Assembly: GCF_004353825.1 (NCBI RefSeq)
Contig: NZ_SMNA01000001.1
Span: forward strand, 124,001-188,000
Source of the DNA: Occultella glacieicola
GTDB taxonomy: Bacteria > Actinomycetota > Actinomycetes > Actinomycetales > Beutenbergiaceae
Reading direction: 5' to 3'
Length of the DNA: 64,000 nucleotides
Below the pieces are notes generated by a model, which was given only the letters and a program-made list of their open reading frames with translations, had not been told where the DNA came from and did not search any database. The position numbers and the translations under genes were made by a program. Position 1 is the first letter of the stretch. The number at the start of each line of letters is the position of its first letter. Positions 46,801 to 53,773 of the stretch are shown here, piece after piece.

Positions 46801-47124
46801 GTCGTGACCGTCCTGCAGCCGGAGATCCGGCTGCTCCCGTCGGTCGCCCGGCCCGGGGACGTCGTGCTCGCCTACGGTGAGGACTTCCCACCCAACCAGG
46901 CGGTCACCCTGATCTGGACCCGGGGCATCACGGTCGATCCCGGACCGTACACGGTCACCCCGGAGGGCCGGTTGGTGGTCCCGATCGTTCTCGTCAGCCG
47001 GGACCTGCTCGGGGACCGGGAGATCGCGTCGACCTCCCCGGCCGGGGCGTTCGGTGAGGTCCGCGGCCCGCTGCTCGTGGTCGCCACCTCCGTCCAGGCA
47101 CCCAACTTCCTGTTCAGGGGCTGA
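43846..47124 (+). CDS. exported TolB-like beta-propeller protein with DUF11 repeats, CIS-associated
   Basis: 1092 residues from ATG 43846, which has AGAGG upstream and opens with a signal peptide (MARMLAVTAALGLLAPGAVA). The first 720 or so residues carry PD40/WD40-like blades marked by SPDG motifs (PAWSPDGSEIYLAG, HPAWSPDGTRIAFER). Two DUF11/CARDB-like beta repeats follow (LTVRNEGLQSVGTYRV, ITVTNNGPEAITSATV), then a final Ig-like segment ending NFLFRG. Similar large proteins accompany actinobacterial CIS clusters. It lies four bases before the DUF4255 gene, so it is co-transcribed. Its role is unknown; no sortase signal or terminal membrane helix is seen. Confidence 0.8.
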   Translation: MARMLAVTAALGLLAPGAVAAVPMPPVTAELPAPDAASTRVAFTERGAGLGQAAWSVLTPGQLVGPDVELLEGREQDYELSVTHVQSPPEAVSSFISTRDSDVGDVYVQGAEGPAVRITCDEARVSHPVVSPDGLSVAYSTSVDDGPWRIVVADIDDPPCTGGTAPAISEGDWDDLWPAWLPGFGSETLVFSSTRHDPLGDIYMIDRGKDLLYRITEDPGADTQPAVGEVGNTVALAFTTTRFRADGSLAVVDLFATSPEELEEAGEIVSPFSGTIDQSSEPTWGVNANEGVDATLLYTGTRYDPYGDIFSIDVTEEVESEFGTLAFSSAGQVAEVFSRTDREPRAAPYSESHPAWTVTPGDEQEVGEDTRVITATFGAAQSDIGVVGADGAGRERLPASTVDVDDGGPAYSPDGAWVVFSSTVTAEDGREGARLMLAAADGSVVTPLNYAWDPGVPPGSEGEGSPPAIDIHPAWSPDGTRIAFERIYQGESDGQEFRTTEVLIADFVPEPAGGDVPVAATLSVPGYGNPDWSPDGRYLVTAGSLELAAYSDVAIVDLQDPDPETALTGLQYVPQGCGSDGCLPVGVNGRAPAWSPDGRTLAIANVSVLGLSSLGTRAISPDGETTPIALFTVDPDDPTAPSLEATPLVGFDDQGLPTPSRAELSNATDPAWSPDGSEIYLAGQPAGLADDWGIYAIRPDGTGLREVAQGPGPEIAPDVQPDVDLSLAMTASPNVVPVGGASTLTLTVRNEGLQSVGTYRVLLEAPAELQFGEPPAGCTVDDLVLTCVPTEPIAPLGVSILEIAVIGRVPGTTAEVSAVVLPGGPDRDADNNTVSTTITVTGTSIGTQEADLDLNLAVTPPTGWVGGQPMIARITVTNNGPEAITSATVTTGFPATVVPTALAITSTAPEDLGPPVDLTDPVTVACLTAAGACPIGPLLAGDSVVLEASLLPVGPAGTGEVTATVALDPAAARVDVDPGNDAATAVVTVLQPEIRLLPSVARPGDVVLAYGEDFPPNQAVTLIWTRGITVDPGPYTVTPEGRLVVPIVLVSRDLLGDREIASTSPAGAFGEVRGPLLVVATSVQAPNFLFRG

Positions 47125-47128
47125 GGCC

Positions 47129-47815
47129 ATGATCACCGAGGTCGACGACGCACTCCGGACCATGGTGCGGACCGCGCTGGGTGGTGCCGAGGCCGAGGTG
47201 GTCTTCGACGCACCCACCACGGACTGGGCCGCGCGTCGGAACGCCCCGACGGTCAACCTCTACCTCTACGACCTGCGCGAGGACCTGCGCAGGCGGACCA
47301 GGGGGTTCATCGAGACGCAGACCCCGGACGGGGTGGTCCGCTCCCACCCGCCGCGGTACTTCCGGCTCTCCTACCTCGTCACCGCCTGGACCCAGCGCCC
47401 CGAGGACGAGCACCGGCTCCTGGAGGTAGTGCTCGGACACCTCGTCCAGCACGAGGTCCTGCCCGAGCACGATCTGTTCCTGCCGCCCGGAGCGGACCCG
47501 GTGGTGCAGCTCCTGGTCGGTCTGCCGCCCCCGGAGGACCGCGGCTTCGCGGACGTGTGGAGTGCGCTCGGTGGCGAGCTGAAGCCGTCAATCGACGTGG
47601 TCGTGGTGGCGCCGCTCGCCGTGCGGCCCGGGCCGGCGGCGGGGCCGCCCGTGCGGGAGCCGCTCATCCTCGACGCCAAGGACGTGGTGCCCGACGGCGG
47701 AGCGGACGTCGGGCGGACGAAGCACAGTCCGCCGCCGCGCACCGAGGCGACCGGCCCTGCCGGAGGCGCCGACCGGCCGACGTCGCCGAAGGCCCGGGCC
47801 CGGGGGCGCCGGTGA
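47129..47815 (+). CDS. DUF4255 CIS protein (tail terminator/cap, Pvc16-like)
   Basis: 228 residues. The DUF4255 pattern NAPTVNLYLYDLREDLRRR, FRLSYLVTAWTQRPEDEHRL and GHLVQHEVLP is clear over residues 1-175; the family contains the cap protein that ends tube and sheath polymerisation in PVC and related particles. The C-terminal 50 residues are disordered. It overlaps the AAA+ ATPase gene by four bases (GTGA). Confidence 0.88.
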   Translation: MITEVDDALRTMVRTALGGAEAEVVFDAPTTDWAARRNAPTVNLYLYDLREDLRRRTRGFIETQTPDGVVRSHPPRYFRLSYLVTAWTQRPEDEHRLLEVVLGHLVQHEVLPEHDLFLPPGADPVVQLLVGLPPPEDRGFADVWSALGGELKPSIDVVVVAPLAVRPGPAAGPPVREPLILDAKDVVPDGGADVGRTKHSPPPRTEATGPAGGADRPTSPKARARGRR

Positions 47816-50061
47816 CGACGACGCAGGACCCCACTCGGGTCGGCTCAGCGGGCCCGGAGGACCCAGCGGCCGGTCCCGCGCACGAGCGCAGGCCGGGCGA
47901 GCGGACCGAGGAGGCGGCGAGCATCGCCCACCTGCTCGGCCGCCTCGGCGTGCTCGAGGAGCGCATCCGTGCGCTGGTCGCCGAGCGCCGTGCCCACGAC
48001 CCACAGCCCGACGACCCGTTCCGTGGGCTCTACCTCAGCGACGAGGCGATCGAGGCGATCCTCGAACGCCGCCCCGGGCCGGCGCAGCCCACGCCGGCAT
48101 CCGTGCGGCTGGCGGACTGCGAGCGCGAGGCCGACGCGGCGCAGCATGCCGGGGCGCGGCTGCGGCTGCGGGAGGTCACCGACCGGTTCGGGCTGGACCC
48201 GCTCGATGTCGACCTGCTCCTGCTCGCGCTGGCCGCCGACGTCGACCCCCGGTTCGGGCAGTTCTTCGGGTACCTCAACGACGACGTGACCCGGCGGCGC
48301 CCGACCGTCGCCGTGGCACTGACGCTGTGCGACCGCCCCCTCGGTTCCGGCGCAGCGCGGGCCCACCTGATCCACGGCCCACTGATCGCCGGTGGCCTGG
48401 TGCGCATGGACGACGCGGACCAGCCGTTCCCGGTGCGGAGCCTGCGGATCCCGGACCGGGTGGCCGCCCACCTGCTCGGCGACGACGAGCCGGACCCGGC
48501 GCTCGCCGGTGTCCTGACCCCGGCGCCGGACACCGCCTGGGGCGACATCGACCCGCTGACCCGGGCGCTCGCCGCCGGGGTCGACCTGATCCACCTGAAG
48601 GAGGCGGCCACCGGCTCGGGACGGCTGCTCGGGATCGGAGCCCTGCACGCCCTCGGCCGGGACGCCGTCGTGCTCGACCTGCACCAACTCGCCGCCGCCC
48701 TCGACCCACCGGGCCTGGTCGACCTGGCGGTCCGCGAGGCCAGGCTCGGCGGGGCGGGTGTGGTGGCCGGTCCCGTGGAGGCGCTCGCCGAGACGTCCGC
48801 GGCCCGCTCGGCCCTGACGGCCCTCACGACGACTCTGACGAAGCCGAGTGCCACCGGCCCGGCCCGGTCCGGGCGCGACGTGCCGGTCCTCCTCGTCGGC
48901 TCCGCACCCTGGGACCCGGCCTGGGCGGCCCGGGCCCCCCTCCTCGTGGACGTCCCGGCCAGCACGGATGCCGAGCGGGCCGCGCTCTGGGCACGGGCCC
49001 TGGCCGATCCGGGGCCGGAGCCCAGCCGGGCGGCACCGACGAGCCCGCCCGGTCCGGACCCGGCCTTCGACCCCGAGGAGCTGGACGTCGCCGCGGCCAC
49101 GTCGCAGTACCGACTGGACCCGGAACAGGTGGTGCGGGCCGCGCGGGCGGCCCAGGTGCAGGCCCGGCTCGACGGCGGCCGGATCGCGGCCGAGCACCTG
49201 CGCCGCGGGGCTCGCGCCGAGAACGGCACCGCCCTGGACCGGCTCGCCCGCCGGATCGAACCGGCGGTCGGCTGGCCGGATCTGGTCCTGCCGCCGGCCA
49301 CCCTCACCGGGCTCCGGGAGCTGAGCCTGCGCGCCCGACACCGCGAACGGGTCCTCGGTGACTGGCGGATGCGCCCCGGGGGCGGCCGCGGGCACGGCGT
49401 CGCCGCCCTCTTCGCCGGCGACTCCGGCACCGGCAAGACGATGTCCGCGGAGGTGGTCGCCGGGGACCTCGGACTCGAGCTGTACGTCGTGGACCTGGCC
49501 ACCGTGATGGACAAGTACATCGGTGAGACGGAGAAGAACCTCGAGCGGATCTTCGCGGGGGCCGCACGTCTGAACGCGGTGCTGCTGTTCGACGAGGCGG
49601 ACGCCGTGTTCGGGAAGCGGTCGGAGGTCAAGGACGCCCACGACCGGTACGCGAACGTCGAGAGCGCCTACCTGCTCCAACGCATCGAGAGCTTCGACGG
49701 CCTTCTCATCCTGACCACGAATCTGCGCGCGAACATCGACGAGGCGTTCACCCGCCGGCTCGACGTCCTCGTGGACTTCCCGCTACCGGACGTCGAGTAC
49801 CGGCTCGCACTCTGGGACCAGTGCCTGGGGGCCGTGGTACCCCGGGCCGACGACCTCGACCTGGTGTTCTGCGCGGAGGCGTTCGCGCTCGCGGGCGGAG
49901 CGATCCGGTCGTCGGCGGTCACCGCCGCGTACCTGGCGGCGGCCGACGGCGGTCGGTTGGGGATGGTCCATCTGGTCACCGCGGTGCAGCGTGAGTACCG
50001 CAAGATGGGCCGGTTGAGCCTGCCGTCGGAGTTCGGGCGCTACTGGGACCTGATCGGCTGA
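47812..50061 (+). CDS. AAA+ ATPase of the CIS (Pvc15-like)
   Basis: 749 residues from GTG 47812. An N-terminal helical region (SDEAIEAILERRPG, FGLDPLDVDLLLLALAADVD) leads to a degenerate AAA module and then a complete one with Walker A GDSGTGKT (536-543) and Walker B LLFDEADAVFG (Asp594/Glu595), plus an Arg-finger candidate in AFTRRLD. This double-AAA layout is that of the ATPases found in nearly every extracellular-CIS cluster, thought to remodel components during assembly or recycling. Confidence 0.92.
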   Translation: MTTTQDPTRVGSAGPEDPAAGPAHERRPGERTEEAASIAHLLGRLGVLEERIRALVAERRAHDPQPDDPFRGLYLSDEAIEAILERRPGPAQPTPASVRLADCEREADAAQHAGARLRLREVTDRFGLDPLDVDLLLLALAADVDPRFGQFFGYLNDDVTRRRPTVAVALTLCDRPLGSGAARAHLIHGPLIAGGLVRMDDADQPFPVRSLRIPDRVAAHLLGDDEPDPALAGVLTPAPDTAWGDIDPLTRALAAGVDLIHLKEAATGSGRLLGIGALHALGRDAVVLDLHQLAAALDPPGLVDLAVREARLGGAGVVAGPVEALAETSAARSALTALTTTLTKPSATGPARSGRDVPVLLVGSAPWDPAWAARAPLLVDVPASTDAERAALWARALADPGPEPSRAAPTSPPGPDPAFDPEELDVAAATSQYRLDPEQVVRAARAAQVQARLDGGRIAAEHLRRGARAENGTALDRLARRIEPAVGWPDLVLPPATLTGLRELSLRARHRERVLGDWRMRPGGGRGHGVAALFAGDSGTGKTMSAEVVAGDLGLELYVVDLATVMDKYIGETEKNLERIFAGAARLNAVLLFDEADAVFGKRSEVKDAHDRYANVESAYLLQRIESFDGLLILTTNLRANIDEAFTRRLDVLVDFPLPDVEYRLALWDQCLGAVVPRADDLDLVFCAEAFALAGGAIRSSAVTAAYLAAADGGRLGMVHLVTAVQREYRKMGRLSLPSEFGRYWDLIG

Positions 50062-50159
50062 GCGGGCGCCGTCGGCAGACTCAACCGGTCGGGCGGTGCC
50101 CCTCCGGGCCGTCCGCCGCTCCGACGGGCTCGCCGCGCCTGCCCGGACGGCCCCCGCGC

Positions 50160-50178
50160 GGTGCCCGATCGGGCGCAC
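50160..50178. promoter_or_regulatory. palindrome-like motif upstream of the DUF4157 gene
   Basis: GGTGCCCGATCGGGCGCAC in the 203-base gap 50062-50264, sharing TGCCCGATCGGGC with the palindrome at 43694-43719. Nothing else is recognised in the gap. Confidence 0.4.
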
Positions 50179-50264
50179 TCACGCTCGTGCGTAGCGACGC
50201 CGCCGGGTGACACGATCGCTGTTCCACCGATCCGCCGGACTCCGTCATGGAGAGGGGTGCTGTG

Positions 50265-51017
50265 ATGCACAGCCACGACCACACCGAGGACCTCGGACAG
50301 ATTCGGTCGGGCCCCGTCAGGCGCACCGAGGAGGGCTCCGGCGCCGCCCTGGCGGCCGCGGGAGCGGGCCGGCCGGACGTGCTCGGCTCCGCCGGCCTGC
50401 TGCGACTGCAGCGCACGGTCGGGAACGCGGGGGTCTCCGACCTGGTCGAACAGGAGCGCTCACCGGTCCTGGACGTGGTCGGGTCCGGCGGCGGGAACGC
50501 TCTCGACGACGACGTCCGCACCGACATGGAGTCGCGGCTCGGGCACGACTTCGGAGACGTCCGGGTGCACACGGACGGCGCCGCCAGCGCGTCCGCGGCG
50601 GCCGTGAACGCGCACGCCTACACGGTCGGCTCGAACGTGGTGTTCCAGCGGGACCGTTACGACCCGGGCTCCCACGAGGGCCGCACCATGCTCGCCCACG
50701 AGCTCACGCACGTGGTGCAACAGCGCAGCGGCCCGGTCGACGGCACGTCCACGGGTGACGGGGTGCGCGTCAGCGACCCGTCCGACCGGTTCGAGCGGGA
50801 GGCGGCCGCGAACGCCGAGCGGGTGATGTCCGCGCCGGCGCCGGCCGCTCCGGTGCAGCGCCACGGCGGGGCCGGGGAGGCCCCGGGTGGGTTCGTGCAG
50901 CGTGAGGGCGAGGAGGAGGAGCTCCAGGGTGCCTTCGTGCAGCGTGAGGGCGAGGAGGAGGAGCTCCAGGGTGCCTTCGTGCAACGTGAGGGCGAGGAGG
51001 AGGAACTCGAAGCGTGA
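50265..51017 (+). CDS. DUF4157 metallopeptidase-like CIS protein with acidic repeats
   Basis: 250 residues from ATG 50265, preceded by GAGAGGGG. The hallmark N-terminal motif LRLQRTVGNAGV lies at 46-57. The DUF4157 domain (MESRLGHDFGDVRVHTDGAA, NAHAYTVGSNVVFQ) contains the zinc-metallopeptidase motif HELTHVVQQ at 145-153. The C-terminus has three near-identical 14-residue repeats of FVQREGEEEELQG type. DUF4157 domains mark CIS loci and occur on loaded cargo or maturation proteins. The gene lies between the ATPase and sheath genes; it may be an effector or an assembly protease. Confidence 0.88.
   Translation: MHSHDHTEDLGQIRSGPVRRTEEGSGAALAAAGAGRPDVLGSAGLLRLQRTVGNAGVSDLVEQERSPVLDVVGSGGGNALDDDVRTDMESRLGHDFGDVRVHTDGAASASAAAVNAHAYTVGSNVVFQRDRYDPGSHEGRTMLAHELTHVVQQRSGPVDGTSTGDGVRVSDPSDRFEREAAANAERVMSAPAPAAPVQRHGGAGEAPGGFVQREGEEEELQGAFVQREGEEEELQGAFVQREGEEEELEA
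50893..51017 (+). repeat. three tandem 42-base repeats at the DUF4157 3' end
   Basis: Units of 42 bases encode VQREGEEEELQGAF; the second and third units are nearly identical in DNA, and the last ends with EA and the stop codon. Confidence 0.9.
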
Positions 51018-51022
51018 ACCCC

Positions 51023-51042
51023 GGGTGCCCGTTCGCGCACCC
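51023..51042. promoter_or_regulatory. palindrome-like motif upstream of the sheath gene
   Basis: GGGTGCCCGTTCGCGCACCC, symmetric at the ends (GGGTGC/GCACCC), five bases after the DUF4157 stop and about 95 bases before the sheath gene. It resembles the motif at 43694 and may be a terminator or operator. Confidence 0.45.
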
Positions 51043-51137
51043 GCTGCTTCCCGACTGCTCGTCCGCGCGGACACTGTGCCCGGCCCCGGTCCCCGGCAGG
51101 CTGGTCTTCCCACAATCGATGCGCCCGAGGAGGCGAC

Positions 51138-52703
51138 ATGCCGACGTATCTCTCGCCAGGCGTATATGTCGAGGAGGTTGAGGCTGGGACACGACCCATC
51201 GAAGGGGTCGGTACCTCAGTCGCAGCATTCGTCGGCCTGGCATCGAAGGGTCCGGTGAACGAGCCGACACTCGTCTCCAACTGGACCCAGTTCTCTGAGA
51301 CCTTCGGGGATTTCGTCCCGGGGTCCTACCTGGCCCACTCCGTGTTCGGCTACTTCCAGAACGGCGGCAACAACGCCTACATCGTCCGGATCGGGGCGAA
51401 CGGCACCGATGGTGCCAGGAGTTCCCGGTCCCGGGCGTCGAAGGCACTGCCGGCCGGCGCCCCCGGCGGCCAGATCGGTGGCTACCGTGTGGTGGCCAAG
51501 GCGGACGCCCCGAAGGGCAAGAAGATCAGCGTCGAGGTCGCCGATGCCGGTGGGGACAACCCATCGGATGACCAGTTCAAGCTGGTCATCAAGGTCGACG
51601 GCAAGGAGGCCGAGACGTTCGACAACGTCACGACCAAGCGCGGCGCCGACAATGCGGCCACCAAGGTGAACCAGCAGTCCAAGCTCATCACGATCGAGGA
51701 GGTGGCCTCGGGCAGCGCCCTCGCGAAACCGGACAAGGGCTCCTCGGACCTGGTTGCCCCGGAGCCCGAGCCCGAGCCGCCGTCGACCACCGACCTGGGT
51801 GCCGACGACTACATCGGCGACGCCGCCGACCGCACCGGGTTCAGTGGCCTCGAGGCCGTGGACGAGGTCACCATCGTGTCCGTGCCGGACCTGGTCGCGG
51901 CGCTCGAGCAGAAGGCCATCGACGCCGAGACCTTCCAGGCCGTCCAACTGGCCATGATCGCCCACTGCGAGCTGATGGGCGACCGGATGGCGATCCTCGA
52001 CCCACCGCCGGGCCTGAATGCGCAGCAGGTCAAGGACTGGCGGGTGAACACCGCCGGCTACGACTCGAAGTACGCGACGCTGTACTGGCCGTACATCAAG
52101 GTCTTCGACCCGAGCGACGGTGCGACCAGGTTCGTGCCGCCGTCGGGCCACATGGCCGGGATCTGGGCGCGCAGCGACGGTGAACGCGGCGTGCACAAGG
52201 CCCCCGCGAACGAGGTCGTCCGTGGTGCCATCGCCCTGCAGACGCAGATCACGAGGGCCGAGCACGACCTCCTCAACCCGGTGGGCGTGAACGCTATCCG
52301 GACCTTCCCGGGCCGGGGTGTGCGGGTCTGGGGAGCGAGGACCCTCTCCTCGGACCCGGCGTGGCGCTACATCAACGTGCGGCGACTCTTCAACTACCTG
52401 GAGGAGTCGATCCTCGGCGGCACCCAGTGGGTGGTCTTCGAGCCGAACGACCGCGCCCTCTGGGCCCGCATCCGACGGACCATCTCCGCGTTCCTGGTGA
52501 ACGAGTGGCGCAAGGGGGCCCTGTTCGGCAGCACGCCGGACGAGGCCTACTTCGTCAAGTGCGACGACGAGACGAATCCGGCCGAGGGCATCGACGCGGG
52601 TCAGGTCGTCTGCCAGATCGGGATCGCGCCGGTGAAACCGGCGGAGTTCGTCATCTTCCAACTGTCGCAGTTCTCCGGCGGCACATCACTCGTGAGCGAA
52701 TAG
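51138..52703 (+). CDS. CIS contractile tail sheath protein
   Basis: 521 residues, start fixed by GAGGAGG. The N-terminus LSPGVYVEEVEAGTRPIEGV is the sheath family signature, and NPVGVNAIRTFPGRGVRVWG with ARTLSSDPAWRYINVRRL and the C-terminal VCQIGIAPVKPAEFVIF are the conserved core that forms the interlocking handshake strands. Residues of about 115-210 are an inserted beta domain plus an acidic Pro/Glu spacer, likely exposed on the sheath surface. Equivalent of Pvc2-4; only one sheath gene is seen in the window. Confidence 0.96.
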   Translation: MPTYLSPGVYVEEVEAGTRPIEGVGTSVAAFVGLASKGPVNEPTLVSNWTQFSETFGDFVPGSYLAHSVFGYFQNGGNNAYIVRIGANGTDGARSSRSRASKALPAGAPGGQIGGYRVVAKADAPKGKKISVEVADAGGDNPSDDQFKLVIKVDGKEAETFDNVTTKRGADNAATKVNQQSKLITIEEVASGSALAKPDKGSSDLVAPEPEPEPPSTTDLGADDYIGDAADRTGFSGLEAVDEVTIVSVPDLVAALEQKAIDAETFQAVQLAMIAHCELMGDRMAILDPPPGLNAQQVKDWRVNTAGYDSKYATLYWPYIKVFDPSDGATRFVPPSGHMAGIWARSDGERGVHKAPANEVVRGAIALQTQITRAEHDLLNPVGVNAIRTFPGRGVRVWGARTLSSDPAWRYINVRRLFNYLEESILGGTQWVVFEPNDRALWARIRRTISAFLVNEWRKGALFGSTPDEAYFVKCDDETNPAEGIDAGQVVCQIGIAPVKPAEFVIFQLSQFSGGTSLVSE

Positions 52704-52716
52704 AAGGAGTTGGACC

Positions 52717-53163
52717 ATGCCACTTCCCGACGCCCTTGACTCGTCCTCCGCCTACGCCTTCCGGGTCACAATCGACGGGATCGAGATCCCCAAGGTGATC
52801 GAGGTCGGCGGACTCAAGGCCGAGGTCGACAAGATCGAGATGAAGCAGCAGCTCAAGGACGGCAAGTACGTCGTCCGCCAGATCTTCGGGCGCCCCAAGG
52901 CTGGTGAGTTCACGGTGACGCGTGGCCTCACGGACTCCAAGACGGTCGTGGACTGGCTGAAGACGGTCAGCCAGGGCGACCTGGCCGGGGCCCGCAAGAC
53001 CGCCGCGGTGGAGTTGCTCGACTATCAGGACGGGCTGCTGATGACGTACAACTTCACGAACTGCTGGATCCGCAGCGTCGAGATCAGTTCGCTCAAGGCC
53101 GGGGCCACGGAACAGTCGACCGAGAAGGCCACGGTCTGCTACGACGAGGTCACGATCGCGTGA
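52717..53163 (+). CDS. CIS inner tube protein 1 (gp19-like)
   Basis: 148 residues, 13 bases after the sheath gene with AAGGAG upstream. T4 gp19/Hcp-like tube fold: SSAYAFRVTIDGIEIPKVIE, the KQQLKDGKYVVRQ loop and LTDSKTVVDWLK. It polymerises as hexameric rings inside the sheath (Pvc1-like). Overlaps the next gene by four bases. Confidence 0.93.
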   Translation: MPLPDALDSSSAYAFRVTIDGIEIPKVIEVGGLKAEVDKIEMKQQLKDGKYVVRQIFGRPKAGEFTVTRGLTDSKTVVDWLKTVSQGDLAGARKTAAVELLDYQDGLLMTYNFTNCWIRSVEISSLKAGATEQSTEKATVCYDEVTIA

Positions 53164-53615
53164 TGCAGCGCTCACGTGCCGCACTGGCTCCGGCCGATCC
53201 GGAGCAGGAGGTCCTCGCGCCTCCCGCTCCGGATCGCCCGGCCACCATGCGTACCGAGTTCGACTTCGAACTGCCGCGGGGCTTCGTGGACGGTGACGGC
53301 GTCGTGCATCGGCGGGGCACGATGCGGCTCGCCACCGCGCGCGACGAGCTCCTGCCGCTCTACGACGCCCGGGTGCAGGAGAACGCGGCGTTCACGACCG
53401 TGGTGCTCCTCGGGCGGGTGATCACCTCGTTGGGCACCCTCGGGGTCGTCAACGCGAACGTGGTCGAGAACATGTTCGCCTCGGACGTGGCGTTCCTGCA
53501 GGACTTCTACCGGCGGATCAACGCCGAGGGGCACACCAGGGCGGCGGTCACCTGCCCGTCGTGCTCGCACCGGTTCACCCTCGACCTCTCGGGTGGCCGC
53601 CTGGGGGAATCATGA
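53160..53615 (+). CDS. conserved CIS assembly protein, possible chaperone G analogue
   Basis: 151 residues from GTG 53160 (or ATG 53163). A core FDFELPRGFVDGDGVVHRRG with a helical second half (VENMFASDVAFLQDFYRRIN) ends in a CPSCSHRF segment, a lone CxxC. Position between tube and the long low-complexity gene matches the tail-assembly chaperone slot of phages. Function is inferred from place only. Confidence 0.65.
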   Translation: MMQRSRAALAPADPEQEVLAPPAPDRPATMRTEFDFELPRGFVDGDGVVHRRGTMRLATARDELLPLYDARVQENAAFTTVVLLGRVITSLGTLGVVNANVVENMFASDVAFLQDFYRRINAEGHTRAAVTCPSCSHRFTLDLSGGRLGES

Positions 53616-53770
53616 CGTACGGGGCCGACCGCATCTATCAGGAGGTCGCGTACGTCGCCTACCACTTCCACTGGTCGCGTGAGGAGATCCTCGACCTCGA
53701 GCACCCGCAGCGGCTGCGGTTCGTGGCCGAGATCGCGAACATCAACCGGCGTCTTTCCGAGGACAGGTGA
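53612..53770 (+). CDS. DUF6760 small CIS protein
   Basis: 52 residues: MTYGADRIYQEVAYVAYHFH then WSREEILDLEHPQRLRFV, the DUF6760 family pattern. Starts inside the previous gene (ATGA) in the -1 frame. Such short proteins follow the tube gene in actinobacterial CIS clusters; their role is unknown, possibly assembly. Confidence 0.85.
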   Translation: MTYGADRIYQEVAYVAYHFHWSREEILDLEHPQRLRFVAEIANINRRLSEDR

Positions 53771-53773
53771 GCC

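Noticed and set aside
53590-53615. Strong programmed -1 frameshift site in the small CIS gene overlap
   Set aside because: The G-run followed by GAA would not allow good re-pairing after slippage; ATGA re-initiation is simpler.
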